Source: JACVCJ01 sp052437175 (GTDB taxonomy: Bacteria; Bacteroidota; Bacteroidia; CAIKAF01). From it: a stretch of 64,000 nucleotides of DNA. The position numbers and the translations under genes were made by a program. Location: contig JBQVOK010000010.1 in assembly GCA_052437175.1 (NCBI GenBank), forward strand, positions 1-64,000. Direction: 5' to 3'. This document shows positions 42,222 through 51,985 of the stretch, piece by piece. Position 1 is the first letter of the stretch, and the number at the start of each line of letters is the position of its first letter. The notes below the pieces were generated by a model. The model had not been told where the DNA came from. It made no database searches and saw nothing but the letters and a program-made list of their open reading frames with translations.

Positions 42222-42754
42222 TTCATCCCTGGCACGAGCTCAGCAATACCGGAATGCCCCAGGGCCTGGTAGATTGCCTTATTGAAATCCCCAAAGGCAG
42301 CAAGGTAAAGTATGAACTGGACAAGGCCAGCGGACTGCTCCGCCTGGACCGCGTACTGTTTTCCTCTGTGATGTACCCGGCCAACTACGGATTTATACCC
42401 CAGACGCTCGACGGCGACGGCGATCCGCTGGACATACTGGTGATCTGCAGCGAGCGTATCGAGCCCATGTGCATCGTTACCGCCAAGATCATCGGGGTAA
42501 TGTACATGATGGACCAGGGCGAACAGGACCGTAAGATCATTGCCGTGGCAGCCAACGATATTTCGGTGAACTACATCAGCGACATCAACGAACTGCCGCC
42601 ACATACCATGCTGGAAATGAAACGCTTTTTCCTTGACTACAAAACCCTGGAAAAGAAAAAGGTAGAGATCGAGGAATTCGGCAACCGTGCCCAGGCACTG
42701 GACGTACTGGCCTACTGCCAGCAGCATTACCTGGAAGTATATCCCGCAGAATAA
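42218..42754 (+). CDS. ppa: inorganic pyrophosphatase (family I)
   Basis: 178 residues. It hydrolyses PPi. The metal-binding signature DGDGDPLDILVI is present, with the substrate loop KVKYELDKASGLLRLDRVLF and VMYPANYGFIPQT. Length matches bacterial family I enzymes. Cytosolic. Coupled to the small membrane protein upstream. Confidence 0.96.
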   Translation: MIHPWHELSNTGMPQGLVDCLIEIPKGSKVKYELDKASGLLRLDRVLFSSVMYPANYGFIPQTLDGDGDPLDILVICSERIEPMCIVTAKIIGVMYMMDQGEQDRKIIAVAANDISVNYISDINELPPHTMLEMKRFFLDYKTLEKKKVEIEEFGNRAQALDVLAYCQQHYLEVYPAE

Positions 42755-42791
42755 TCAGGCAGGCCGCCAAACAAAAAGAAGCTTAAAAGCC

Positions 42792-42821
42792 TTGTGGCTT
42801 TGACGGCATATTTTATCTTTG
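42792..42821 (+). promoter_or_regulatory. promoter of mgtE
   Basis: TTG (42792-42794), 19 bp, TATCTTTG (42814-42821): exact match to the Bacteroidota sigma-A consensus, 19 bases upstream of ATG 42841. Confidence 0.8.
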
Positions 42822-42840
42822 CAGGCAAAAGGGCAGAGAT

Positions 42841-44202
42841 ATGGCGGAATTCAACGTAAATAAAGCCTTCCTGGAAGATATCCGCTCCGCTATTGATGCA
42901 CGTCAGTCATCGAGCATTAAAGATATTTTTGGTGAATTACACCCTTCCGACATCGCCGAAACGCTGTACAGGCTTTCGAAAGATGAGGCTATTTTCGTAT
43001 TCTCCAGTCTTGATGAAGAACAGGCTGCCGAAACGCTCACCTTCCTCGATGAGGAGATCCGTCCGCGCTTCATGCAGCTTTTTACACCTACGGAGATCGC
43101 CGAACGCGTGATCGACAACCTCGATTCCGACGATGCTGCCGATATCATCTCCGCCCTGCCCGAAGAACAGCAGAAAGAAGTACTTTCCAAGATCACCGAC
43201 TTTGAACAGGCCAAGGACATTGCCGACCTGCTCGGTTACGACGAGGATTCTGCCGGCGGTCTGATGGCCAAGGAGCTGGTAAAGGTACACCTGGAAAATA
43301 CCCTGATACAGTGCGTACGCGAAATACGCAAACAGGCCGAGGAACTCGACGATCTGTATGCTATTTACGTAGTGGACGACCGCGACATACTGGTTGGCCT
43401 GCTGCCCCTGAAACGCCTGCTGCTGGCACCAACCACGGCCAACCTGCAGGGCATCATCGACAACAATGTAGTATCGGTTATGGCTACCGCCACCCGCGAA
43501 GACGTAGCCGCCATCATGGAAAAATACGACCTGGTGGTACTGCCGGTGGTAGACGAACTGGGACGCCTCATGGGACGCATTACCATCGACGACGTGGTAG
43601 ACGTGATCAAGGAAGAGGCCGAACGCGACTACCAGCTGGCATCCGGTATCTCCGAAGACGTAGAGGCCGACGACAAAGTGTGGGTGCTTTCACGCGCGCG
43701 CCTGCCCTGGCTGCTTATCGGACTGGTGGGCGGTATTGCGGGCTCACGCATTATCGGCGCCCACGAATCCACCCTGCAGATACACCCCGAAATGGCCTTC
43801 TTTATCCCTCTCATTGCGGCCATGGGCGGTAATGTAGGCGTGCAGTCCTCAGCCATCATTGTGCAGTCCCTGGCCAATAAATCCATACAGAGTAACGGTA
43901 TCTGGCAGCGCCTGTTCAAAGAACTGGGCGTAGGCCTCATCAGTGCCCTGGTATGTGCCGTGCTGCTGCTGGGTTACGCGCTTTTCTTTGCGGATAGCCT
44001 TTCCATAAGCCTTACGGTGAGTATTGCTCTTTTTACGGTGATCATCTTTGCCTCCATCATGGGCACGCTTATTCCCCTGCTGCTCGATAAGATCAATATA
44101 GACCCCGCCCTGGCCACAGGTCCCTTTATAACCACGGGGAACGACCTTACGGGAATGTTCATCTATTTTAGTATAGGCCGTCTGCTGTACGGACTTTTCT
44201 AA
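42841..44202 (+). CDS. mgtE: magnesium transporter MgtE
   Basis: 453 residues: the N-terminal acidic helical domain (about 15-125, HPSDIAETLYRLSKDEAIFV), a CBS pair (about 135-255, SAGGLMAKELVKVHLENTLI, then LVVLPVVDELGRLMGRITID) and five transmembrane helices (about 285-453, with FFIPLIAAMGGNVGVQSSAI and DPALATGPFITTGNDLTGM carrying the conserved Asp of the pore). Mg2+-gated channel of the inner membrane. Its 3' end overlaps convergent purN by 4 bp. Confidence 0.96.
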   Translation: MAEFNVNKAFLEDIRSAIDARQSSSIKDIFGELHPSDIAETLYRLSKDEAIFVFSSLDEEQAAETLTFLDEEIRPRFMQLFTPTEIAERVIDNLDSDDAADIISALPEEQQKEVLSKITDFEQAKDIADLLGYDEDSAGGLMAKELVKVHLENTLIQCVREIRKQAEELDDLYAIYVVDDRDILVGLLPLKRLLLAPTTANLQGIIDNNVVSVMATATREDVAAIMEKYDLVVLPVVDELGRLMGRITIDDVVDVIKEEAERDYQLASGISEDVEADDKVWVLSRARLPWLLIGLVGGIAGSRIIGAHESTLQIHPEMAFFIPLIAAMGGNVGVQSSAIIVQSLANKSIQSNGIWQRLFKELGVGLISALVCAVLLLGYALFFADSLSISLTVSIALFTVIIFASIMGTLIPLLLDKINIDPALATGPFITTGNDLTGMFIYFSIGRLLYGLF

Positions 44203-44771
44203 GGCAGTTCCCGCAGGTATTCTGCAATGACGCGCGGGTAATGCTCCCATTCCAGTTTCTGAACCCGGACCGCAATGGCAGCGGCATCATCATCTATCTG
44301 CACCGGCACAGAGGCCTGGAACAACACACGGCCTTTGTCGTATTCTTCGTTCACCAGGTGTATGGTAATACCCGTTTCCGCTTCCTGCGCCGTACGTACC
44401 GCTTCGTGTACGTGCATGCCGTACATTCCCTTTCCGCCGTATTTGGGCAGCAGGGCCGGGTGAATATTCACAATGCGATCGGGGAACGCTTCAATAAGTT
44501 CGTCTGGTATTTTACGCAGGAAACCGGCCAGCACCAGCAGATCAATGTCTTTTTCGTGTAATACTTCGGTCAAAGGCTTTTCGCAGCTCAGGAAGGCATT
44601 ATTTACCACGTAGAGCTTTACACCTTCGGCCAGCATGCGCGATGCAAAAACGGAACCGGCACGGTTGGTAACCGCCAGGCTTACTTCATAACTGCCCGTC
44701 TGCCGGGCATATTCCAGTATTTTAACTGCATTTGTACCTGTTCCCGAGGCAAATACCGCGATCTTCTTCAT
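44199..44771 (-). CDS. purN: phosphoribosylglycinamide formyltransferase
   Basis: 190 residues. It transfers formyl from 10-formyl-THF to GAR in purine synthesis. Motifs: AVFASGTGTNAVKILEY at the N-terminus, LLVLAGFLRKIPDELIEAF, catalytic NIHPALLPKYGGKGMYG (Asn, His) and the Asp in NEEYDKGRVLFQ. Length normal for the short bacterial form. Convergent with mgtE. A CACCTTTG element on the leftward strand (44799-44806) may be its -7 box. Confidence 0.95.
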   Translation of the reverse strand: MKKIAVFASGTGTNAVKILEYARQTGSYEVSLAVTNRAGSVFASRMLAEGVKLYVVNNAFLSCEKPLTEVLHEKDIDLLVLAGFLRKIPDELIEAFPDRIVNIHPALLPKYGGKGMYGMHVHEAVRTAQEAETGITIHLVNEEYDKGRVLFQASVPVQIDDDAAAIAVRVQKLEWEHYPRVIAEYLRELP

Positions 44772-44841
44772 GATTCCGCTTCACAGATTTTCTGCAAAGG
44801 TGCGAAACTCCGGCCTTTAATTCAACAACAGGCGTAAAAGC

Positions 44842-46776
44842 TTAGTGCAGGATCACCTTTTTGGTCTCGGAAACGCCGTCTGTCCGGTAAATTTTCAGGT
44901 AATATACGCCTCTGGCCAGTCTGCCTGCCGATAGGGTCCAGCGATCCTGGTTCTGCTGTGCGTTCACCCCGCAGAGCTTCCCGGAAACGTCAAAGAGCTC
45001 AAGCCGTTCTACATTTTCGGCTTCCAGGTAAATAAAATCGCCCGCCGGATTCGGGTACAGGCTAATGTGCCGGGCTTCGGCTTCCTCCAGACCGATAAAG
45101 CCGACCAGGAAACAGGCCGAAGTATCACTGCAGCCATTGGCGGTGGTTACACTTACCGCATAATTCCCGTTCACGGAGGGTTCAAAAACAGTACCTGTTT
45201 CGCCGGATAGAGGCATATCTGTATTGCAGTCGATCCACTGCAGACTACCGGCACTGCCCTGTGCATGGAGTTGCATCCCGTTCTGCTGTACATGGATAAC
45301 GGGTATATCTATATGTATACGTATTTCCTGCGTTTCGGTTACACCGCAGCTATTTACCAGTTCTGCGGTCCAGGTACCTGTATCGGCCGCCGAAACGGAA
45401 GTAAAAGCCAGTGTTCCTGAAGTCTGCGAAGGTTCAGCCACCCCATTGTGTTTCCAGCTGAGCGACTGTGCGCCGCTCTCCTGCAGGTTGTGACTCAGCG
45501 GACTGCCGGGGCAGAGTATATAATCGGCATTCTGGTATACATAGCCGGGTGTGCGGCAGACCTCCAGCAGGGTGGGTCTTTCCGGTGGCAGCCAGCCCAT
45601 ATTAATGGGAAAACGCCCGGCTGCACGGGTCGTGTTCTGCTGTATATTGTATTCGTATACACCGTTCTGCGCAGTACCGTACAGGTTACCGTTGCTGCCG
45701 CGCGCCAGGTCTGTCGGGTAAATGCCTACATTCGTATATGCCCCGTTCCCGAGCATAAAGTCTATTTTTTTAGTATATAGATTGACTGCAGGGTCATATT
45801 CAAAGAGGATACCTCCGCCGCCCGGCAGGTTGGGTTGTGCGGGACCGCCCTGCAAAATTCCATAGAATTTATTGTTAGCGGCATGCAGCATGGGCGAAGG
45901 ATTCTGACCACCTGCTCCGCCGCTGAAATCATACTTTTTCGTATATACACCCGTTGAAGGCGTATACGCATAAATAACGCCCTTATCTGCCGTTCCGCCC
46001 AGAAGAGAAACGGAGTACAGGCTATTGTTATATTCACAGAAAGGACTCAGGTATTGGTAACCGTCCGCACCCGAACAGGGATTCAGGTATATCACACTGT
46101 AATTGTTGTTCGTCGGATCTACGCGTACAATGCTGCCGCGGTTCGGCTGTCCCACCGGACATTGCGAATTGGCCTGCGTAGCGGAATACAGGAACCCATC
46201 GGACGCTTTGTATAAAGGTCCTGCCAGACGGTTACCCAGGGTGGTATTGCCCGCTCCGCCCTGGAAAGTAGGTATACTGAATGCCTCCGTAAGTGCTCCT
46301 GTGTTTATATTGTAACTGAAAATACGCCCGATCTGCAGGCCGCCGCTGATCAGCTGTCCGTACAGTATACCCGGAAATACTTCGCTGAGACCCGAAGCTG
46401 CGTCCGGCCCTTCATAGGGAAAGGCTGCATAATTCTCACGAAAATGAAATAATACCCGGAAACTGTCGATGGACATATCGTACTCGAACAGCACTCCGCC
46501 TTTGTGTCCCGGGATCAGCGCACCCTGCCCCCCACGTTCCGTAAGGCCGTAGAGCTTACCGTTGCCGGCCAGCAGCAATCTGCCCGGGCGGGCACCTTCT
46601 GTATTCGTAAAATGATGTACGGGTACCAGGTTATCCCCGGTGGAATCTGTTCTGTACATGTAACCCTGTCCGTTCTGTCCGCCATTGGTAACGGTTCCCC
46701 AGAACGCTCTCTGGGACCGGCAGGCAAGTATCGCCCAGCAGGAGCTGATTAAAATAAGGAGTATCTCTTTTTTCAT
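44842..46776 (-). CDS. T9SS-exported GloVer-repeat protein
   Basis: 644 residues from ATG 46776 (MKKEILLILISSCWAILACR signal); the longer frame starts inside a terminator hairpin. It contains repeats of the Gloeo_Verruco (TIGR03803) type: LLLAGNGKLYGLTERGGQGA, GVLFEYDMSIDSFRVLFHF, GGILFEYDPAVNLYTKKIDF, propeller-like. An Ig-like segment (about 480-570, SLSWKHNGV) and a T9SS sorting domain (SLYPNPAGDFIYLEAENVER, RGVYYLKIYRTDG) end the protein. Probably cell-surface. No enzymatic motif visible. Confidence 0.9.
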   Translation of the reverse strand: MKKEILLILISSCWAILACRSQRAFWGTVTNGGQNGQGYMYRTDSTGDNLVPVHHFTNTEGARPGRLLLAGNGKLYGLTERGGQGALIPGHKGGVLFEYDMSIDSFRVLFHFRENYAAFPYEGPDAASGLSEVFPGILYGQLISGGLQIGRIFSYNINTGALTEAFSIPTFQGGAGNTTLGNRLAGPLYKASDGFLYSATQANSQCPVGQPNRGSIVRVDPTNNNYSVIYLNPCSGADGYQYLSPFCEYNNSLYSVSLLGGTADKGVIYAYTPSTGVYTKKYDFSGGAGGQNPSPMLHAANNKFYGILQGGPAQPNLPGGGGILFEYDPAVNLYTKKIDFMLGNGAYTNVGIYPTDLARGSNGNLYGTAQNGVYEYNIQQNTTRAAGRFPINMGWLPPERPTLLEVCRTPGYVYQNADYILCPGSPLSHNLQESGAQSLSWKHNGVAEPSQTSGTLAFTSVSAADTGTWTAELVNSCGVTETQEIRIHIDIPVIHVQQNGMQLHAQGSAGSLQWIDCNTDMPLSGETGTVFEPSVNGNYAVSVTTANGCSDTSACFLVGFIGLEEAEARHISLYPNPAGDFIYLEAENVERLELFDVSGKLCGVNAQQNQDRWTLSAGRLARGVYYLKIYRTDGVSETKKVILH

Positions 46777-46804
46777 GGGACGGAATCGGTTAAACAGAAA
46801 ACGA

Positions 46805-46833
46805 ATATGGGGAATATTTTCCATTCCCCATAT
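46805..46833 (-). terminator. terminator of the Ig-like T9SS gene
   Basis: Perfect arms ATATGGGGAAT (46805-46815) and ATTCCCCATAT (46823-46833), 7-base loop, then TTCGTTTTC on the leftward strand. Confidence 0.75.
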
Positions 46834-46882
46834 CCGTTACCGTTATTTAATACGCAACTCTTCGGTATTGTTTTCGTGTATG

Positions 46883-49297
46883 TTAAAGTACCTGTATCTT
46901 ATGCACCGTGCCACGTTCGTCTACGTTCAGCAGCAACAGGTACATACCTGGTGATAGTTTTCCGCCGGTATGAATCCGGTTTTCACCTTCGCCCAGTTTA
47001 TAGGTGCCGATCTCGCGTCCGTTGCTGTCGACTAGGCGTGCTTCGGCCGACTGTTTCACTACCGGCAGTTTCACTACAAAGGAGCCGTTGTTGGGGTTAG
47101 GATACACCTGTACAGCCTGTTCAAAAGCCGCTTCGATCTCTTCTTCACCCACCAGCGGACGGCTATGCGTGCCGCCTGTGGTACACAGCTGTGTAGTACA
47201 GCCGGCGCTCTGTACGTTTACACATACCTGACCCGGACCGGGAGAAGGACCGCTGAGTCCCAGGAAAGACACCGTAACACCCGGAACCGGGGTACCGTCC
47301 GTAAGCCACTGGTACGTAGAACCTCCGGGGGCTCCGCCTACAATATATACGTCGGAACCGGAGGGACTGGAATCATAATAGGCAGCAAGTGAAGCGCCGT
47401 TTCCGCCAAAAGTAACCGGTACATTCACAGTAGAACTCGATCCGCAGGAAGCCGTTACGTGTGTAATGCTCAGCGTATAGCTGCCGGCCGGGGCCGCCCC
47501 GGAAGTATTGAGCGTAATAACGCCCGTTACGGGGTTTACCGAGACGCCAAGCAGCAATGAGGTTGGTGTAGCGGTTACGGTATAGGTTCCGTAACCCGGA
47601 TAAGTACCTACCGTTACCTGGGTATTGCCATTGATACCAAAATTCCAGCAGCCCACCGTAACCGAGCCCGGAGTTACCGGGTTGTAATTTACCGGGTAAG
47701 GTGCCGATACGGCATTACAGCCCGAAGTACCCACGGCCGTTACCGTAATATTAACCGGGCCGCTGCCTGTACCACCCGGGATGACTACCGGGCTTGTACC
47801 CGTGCAGCCGCCGATGCAGGTCCAGCCGGGGGCAAACGACCAGTTGTAGCTGCTGGCGCCCGGTGAAGAAGTAGAGGTATACACCACCGGGGTACCGGCA
47901 TTGCGGTCTACGCAGGCTGGTCCCGAAGTAATTACAGGCGTTGCCGGACGTACATTAACCACTGTGCTGATGGTACTGGTTGAACAGGAGCAGGAATAGG
48001 CCGAAATGGTATAGGCTCCAGCCAGTGTTCCGGGGGGGATCGTTACGCTGATGCTTGAGCCCGAACCGTTTACATTGGTTGACGTCCAGCCTGTAGGCAG
48101 GGTCCAGCAGGTATAGTTGTTAACCGCGGAGGGACTGATGTAAAAATTATAGGAAGAACCGGCCGACAAACAACTGCCGGAAGCGCTGGTAATGCTCAGC
48201 GGCGGCACAAAAGAGCGTTCGATCGGGAAAGTAAATACCGACGGATTGCAACTGCCATACGTGATGGTAAGTGTAATAACGCCCGGATCATCTCCCATCG
48301 AGCTTACCGCCAGGTTTTCGCCCTGCGTACCGCTCGGGGTAAGCACCCAGCTGGCATTGGAGGCCGTCCAGGTATACGTATGGCCCGGAAGCGGGCTCAG
48401 GCTGGCCGAGAAGGAATAAGGCGAGCCTGTATTTACGCAGGTCGGGATCGGGTTAATAAACGTCGGGAAGGCCGGCTGTATACCAATTACTTTTTCCACG
48501 CAGGTAAGCGGCGTAAGTATGTTGGCATCCCAGGGATTGGCCCGGCCAAAGCAGCAGCGGATGGTGTCAGGCCCCGCAACGGAGGGTGGTGTGGTAAACG
48601 TAATGGAACTTTTGTCCGCCGAATTGTAGAACGAACCAAACGAGCCGGGAATAGTCCAGTAATACTCGTCCAGCCCGATCCCGTCGGGTAGGTTATCACT
48701 GGCGATCTGGTCTACCGAATAGGTATAGGTAGTATTCGGTTCCAGGCATTCCGGACCCACAATAGGCGGCACATAGGTAGCACCGCTTCCTGTGTTTGTA
48801 TATTCTTTCAGGATGTCGAACTGGATACTTCCGCCACAGAGTGTACTGATATCGTTGTATGCGATAATGATACGCCCTTTGCTGCGTGCCAGCGTAGGAA
48901 GCGAAGGCGGTGTAGCCTCAGACGGACGCAGATTTTTGTTGTACGACATAATGTTCTCCGTGAGTACACCCGAAGGAACGGTTTGTATGGGCGCTGAGGG
49001 AGGTGTAAGGCTCTGCTGCACGGAGAGGTCGCCCAGCAGGCTCCAGCCCAGTATAGTAGTGGCATTGGGGATCACTGTAAAGAAATCGCCGGGGTAAGGG
49101 TCTGGCATCACTACCATCCCGCCGCTGCCTACAATTCCGCCAAAGCCGGTAGTTACCCCGGGGCCGCTGCCCGGAACCACCACGTTACAGCCCGGAGGCA
49201 CCTGTACCACCGGTTGTGCCAGCAGTCCTGCCACCGACAGGAACGCCGCCGCAAAAAAGAGCGACAGCGCTTTCTGCATGTTCTTAGTTTTTTTCAT
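46883..49297 (-). CDS. T9SS-exported protein with multiple Ig/PKD-like modules
   Basis: 804 residues. A signal peptide (ALSFFAAAFLSVAGLLAQ-type; LSLFFAAAFLSVAGLLAQ) precedes a long chain of Ig-like modules rich in Gly, Ser, Thr and Pro, with recurrent phrases HTYTWTASNASW, NNYTCWTLPTGW, SSYNWSFAPGWTC and STYQWLTDGTPVPG, each a W..P-type strand pair with flanking Cys. The last 80 residues are a type-A T9SS sorting domain (VQVYPNPNNGSFVVKLPVVK, LSPGMYLLLLN). Likely adhesive surface protein. The neighbour at 44842 is also T9SS cargo; each seems separately terminated. Confidence 0.88.
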   Translation of the reverse strand: MKKTKNMQKALSLFFAAAFLSVAGLLAQPVVQVPPGCNVVVPGSGPGVTTGFGGIVGSGGMVVMPDPYPGDFFTVIPNATTILGWSLLGDLSVQQSLTPPSAPIQTVPSGVLTENIMSYNKNLRPSEATPPSLPTLARSKGRIIIAYNDISTLCGGSIQFDILKEYTNTGSGATYVPPIVGPECLEPNTTYTYSVDQIASDNLPDGIGLDEYYWTIPGSFGSFYNSADKSSITFTTPPSVAGPDTIRCCFGRANPWDANILTPLTCVEKVIGIQPAFPTFINPIPTCVNTGSPYSFSASLSPLPGHTYTWTASNASWVLTPSGTQGENLAVSSMGDDPGVITLTITYGSCNPSVFTFPIERSFVPPLSITSASGSCLSAGSSYNFYISPSAVNNYTCWTLPTGWTSTNVNGSGSSISVTIPPGTLAGAYTISAYSCSCSTSTISTVVNVRPATPVITSGPACVDRNAGTPVVYTSTSSPGASSYNWSFAPGWTCIGGCTGTSPVVIPGGTGSGPVNITVTAVGTSGCNAVSAPYPVNYNPVTPGSVTVGCWNFGINGNTQVTVGTYPGYGTYTVTATPTSLLLGVSVNPVTGVITLNTSGAAPAGSYTLSITHVTASCGSSSTVNVPVTFGGNGASLAAYYDSSPSGSDVYIVGGAPGGSTYQWLTDGTPVPGVTVSFLGLSGPSPGPGQVCVNVQSAGCTTQLCTTGGTHSRPLVGEEEIEAAFEQAVQVYPNPNNGSFVVKLPVVKQSAEARLVDSNGREIGTYKLGEGENRIHTGGKLSPGMYLLLLNVDERGTVHKIQVL

Positions 49298-49965
49298 AAG
49301 TAGATTTGTTTTAGTTTTTATCGAAGAGTTGCATTAAAACCATTACTACAGATTTTCAAAAAGGACATGAAAATCCCTACCTGCAAGCTATATGCGCAGG
49401 CAAAAGAGAAATAGTCCCGGCATTTATCCAGGAATTTTATCTCTCTACAAAGAAAGGGGTACAGATACAGAAGATCAGCGGGGAGGCGGAGCTTCCCGGA
49501 TACGGAAACCTGTTGCAGATGCAGCGCACATACCCGCAGACAGGCAGCGATATGCCCTGCTGTTACCCCGAACGGGTAAGCTGCCGGTGAAGCAGAAGGG
49601 AAGCAGGCAGGTTAAGGGTGGGAACCTTTCCATTTTCCTTACATTTTTTAATTCGTAAATAGTACCGAGAAACCGGAACAGAGTGTACATCGGGTTGTGT
49701 CAGGGTTTAGAGAAGTTCATACAGGAAGCGAACCTTTCAGCACTCTAATTCATAAGCAATTATACCATTTTTTATTTAAACTTCCAAATGTGAAATAGTT
49801 TTTTAACACAATATTCCGGCCGGGTGCCGGGTATGTACCCTGGCCGGGGCAAAACACCTGTTTTCTGCATGCGTAAAAAAGTATGCCTGTAAAAGCAGAA
49901 ATCCACCGGCAGGGCATCGTATAAATTCGCAAAATCAGAGAGGAATCTCTATTTTTACCGGCGGT
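49298..49965. other. 668-bp intergenic region without a recognised gene
   Basis: Divergent region between the T9SS gene and the polyprenyl synthase. No frame in it looks protein-like. A GC-rich stretch (about 49480-49640) is flanked by AT-rich DNA, and an imperfect hairpin CCGGCCGGGT/ACCCTGGCCGG lies at 49816-49847. No known RNA family was recognised by eye. CTATTTTTACC at 49949-49959 resembles a -7 box for the gene at 49966. Confidence 0.5.
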
Positions 49966-50940
49966 ATGTTATCCCTAAAACAAATTCAGGAACCGGTAAA
50001 AGAGGATATGCAGCGCTTTGACCAGCTGTTTAAAGACAGTATGAAAAGCAATGTATACCTGCTCGATACCGTAACGCGCTATATCGTAAAACGTAAAGGC
50101 AAACAGGTTCGGCCCATGTTCGTCTTTTTATCGGCCGGCACCTGCGGAACCATCTCGGAGCGTACCGACCGGGCCGCTACGCTTATTGAACTGCTGCATA
50201 CCGCCACCCTCGTTCATGACGATGTGGTGGATGACAGCAACGAACGCCGGGGCTTCTTTTCCATCAATGCCCTGTGGAAGAACAAAATAGCCGTACTCAT
50301 CGGAGATTTCCTGCTTTCGAAGGGACTGCTGCTTTCCGTGAACAACAGCGACCACGACCTGCTGCGCGTAACCAGTGAAGCCGTGCGCCTCATGAGCGAA
50401 GGCGAGCTTTTACAGATCGAAAAGGCCCGGCGCCTGGATATTACCGAAGACGTTTACTTTGAGATCATCCGCCGCAAAACGGCCTCCCTCATTGCCTCCT
50501 GCTGTGCCTGCGGAGCTCTCTCGACCGGCGCCGATGAAAAAACGGTGGAAATTATGCAGCGTTTCGGCGAGTACGTGGGCATCGCCTTCCAGATCAAGGA
50601 CGACCTGTTCGATTATGCCCAGTCGTCCCTCATCGGTAAACCTACCGGCATCGACATAAAGGAACAGAAAATGACCCTGCCCCTGATCAATGCCCTTTCC
50701 ACGGCCGATGCCAAAACCAAAAAACGGGTCATCTCTACGGTAAAGAACAACAACAACGATCCTAAAAAAGTAGAGGAAGTGCTCGATTTTGTAAGGCATT
50801 CGGGCGGACTGAAATACGCCGAGGAAAAAATGTTCTGGTATCGCGACGAAGCCCTGCAGATGCTGAACGCCTTCCCCGACAGCGTATATAAAAAGTCACT
50901 GGCCGACCTGGTTAATTTTTCCATAGAACGTAATTTCTGA
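49966..50940 (+). CDS. trans-polyprenyl diphosphate synthase
   Basis: 324 residues. It elongates prenyl diphosphates with IPP, probably to the C35-C40 chain used for menaquinone. Both Asp-rich motifs are intact: HDDVVDDSNERRG (about 84-96) and KDDLFDYAQS (about 211-220); KGKQVRPMFVF and the GKPTGIDIKEQKMTLPLI segment are typical. Chain length cannot be read from the sequence with confidence. Followed after 2 bp by a polysaccharide deacetylase. Confidence 0.93.
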   Translation: MLSLKQIQEPVKEDMQRFDQLFKDSMKSNVYLLDTVTRYIVKRKGKQVRPMFVFLSAGTCGTISERTDRAATLIELLHTATLVHDDVVDDSNERRGFFSINALWKNKIAVLIGDFLLSKGLLLSVNNSDHDLLRVTSEAVRLMSEGELLQIEKARRLDITEDVYFEIIRRKTASLIASCCACGALSTGADEKTVEIMQRFGEYVGIAFQIKDDLFDYAQSSLIGKPTGIDIKEQKMTLPLINALSTADAKTKKRVISTVKNNNNDPKKVEEVLDFVRHSGGLKYAEEKMFWYRDEALQMLNAFPDSVYKKSLADLVNFSIERNF

Positions 50941-50942
50941 GT

Positions 50943-51575
50943 ATGCCGCTGCCCCGGACGCCTATACCCGCCCAGTGGCTGTTCCCGGGGATCATCTTCC
51001 GCGGCAATGCCCGCGAAAATACGGTATACCTCACTTTTGACGATGGCCCCGATCCGCAGGCCACAGCTTTTGTATTGCAAACCCTGGCTGCACACAACGC
51101 CGGAGCCACTTTTTTCGCGGTAGGCGAAAATGCACGCAAATACCCGCAAATGCTGGAACAGATCGCTACCGGGGGCCACTGCCTGGGCAATCACACCATG
51201 AAACACCTGAACGGTTTTCATACCCCGCTGGGCCAATACCTGGCCGATACGGAACACTGCCGGCTCAGTCTGGCTGCCAACCCGGCCTACAGACCGCTGT
51301 TCCGGCCGCCATACGGACGCATTACGCCCGCACAGTACCTGCGTTTGCGCCGCCAGTACCGCGTTGTGCTGTGGGACGTGATCGCAGAAGATTACCGCAC
51401 AGACTGGTCTGCAGAAGCCTGCCTGCAGAAACTGAAAAAGCAGACACGAAGGGGCTCCGTGATCGTTTTTCACGACAGCGCGCGTTGCCTTCCCATGCTG
51501 CGGCAGGTATTACCGGCCTACATGGAATTCCTGGGCAGCTGCGGGCTGCAAAGTAAATCGCTGGATCAGATCTGA
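50943..51575 (+). CDS. polysaccharide deacetylase (CE4/NodB domain)
   Basis: 210 residues, mostly a NodB-homology domain: YLTFDDGPDPQ (Asp33 and Asp34), NHTMKH (metal His84 and His88), RPPYGRITPAQ, VVLWDVIAEDYRTDW and VIVFHDSARC. The metal triad and catalytic Asp are present, so activity on acetylated glycans (peptidoglycan or exopolysaccharide) is expected. No signal peptide is seen; possibly cytosolic or a missed start. Its 3' end overlaps the convergent thioredoxin by 10 bp. Confidence 0.9.
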   Translation: MPLPRTPIPAQWLFPGIIFRGNARENTVYLTFDDGPDPQATAFVLQTLAAHNAGATFFAVGENARKYPQMLEQIATGGHCLGNHTMKHLNGFHTPLGQYLADTEHCRLSLAANPAYRPLFRPPYGRITPAQYLRLRRQYRVVLWDVIAEDYRTDWSAEACLQKLKKQTRRGSVIVFHDSARCLPMLRQVLPAYMEFLGSCGLQSKSLDQI

Positions 51576-51883
51576 ATGGACAGCTTGGCGTCCAGTTCGG
51601 CAATAACGTAACTTTCGGGCAATGCACCGGAACGTCTCCAGATACATTCCCCGTTATAGAAGAGCATACTGGTAGGCAGACCTTCGATGTTGTACTTCTC
51701 GCGCATTACGGGCGATTTGTCCACATCGGCCTTAATGACCCGGATACGGTCTCCGAAGGTCGACTCCACCTTTTTCAATACAGAATTCATAAGCTTACAG
51801 GGTGAACACCAGTCGGCATAGAATTCGATAAAAACAAACTGGTTGCCTTCAACGGCTTCCATTAATTTTGATTCAGAAGGCAT
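51566..51883 (-). CDS. thioredoxin
   Basis: 105 residues from ATG 51883; an upstream Met at 51925 is rejected because a TACCTTTG promoter element (51902-51909) lies between them. Active site WCSPCKLM (Cys26, Cys29; a CSPC variant of CGPC), with FIEFYADWC before it, KADVDKSPVMREKYNIEGLP and the cis-Pro loop IEGLPTSMLFYNG. Cytosolic disulfide reductase. Length is standard. Confidence 0.93.
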   Translation of the reverse strand: MPSESKLMEAVEGNQFVFIEFYADWCSPCKLMNSVLKKVESTFGDRIRVIKADVDKSPVMREKYNIEGLPTSMLFYNGECIWRRSGALPESYVIAELDAKLSIQI

Positions 51884-51901
51884 ATAATTCCTAAGTGAAT
51901 A

Positions 51902-51909
51902 CAAAGGTA
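51902..51909 (-). promoter_or_regulatory. -7 element TACCTTTG of the thioredoxin gene
   Basis: Leftward TAnnTTTG match 19 bases upstream of ATG 51883; supports the short start. Confidence 0.6.
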
Positions 51910-51985
51910 TGCACATTTTAGGCAAAAAGCGTACTTTTATCGTTAATTAGGAATAATTTCACTAAACGATCATTCCAGGTTTGTA

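Noticed and set aside
46777..46824. N-terminal extension of the GloVer-repeat protein (start at 46824)
   Set aside because: The extended start lies inside a perfect terminator hairpin and would bury the signal peptide.
49480..49650. structured RNA (SRP RNA, RNase P RNA or tmRNA) in the GC-rich intergenic stretch
   Set aside because: None of the conserved core sequences of these RNAs could be found by eye.
49392..49658. 88-codon rightward frame in the large intergenic gap
   Set aside because: Low-complexity, Arg/Gly-rich, no start signals or family features.
51884..51925. N-terminal extension of the thioredoxin
   Set aside because: A consensus -7 element falls inside the extension.
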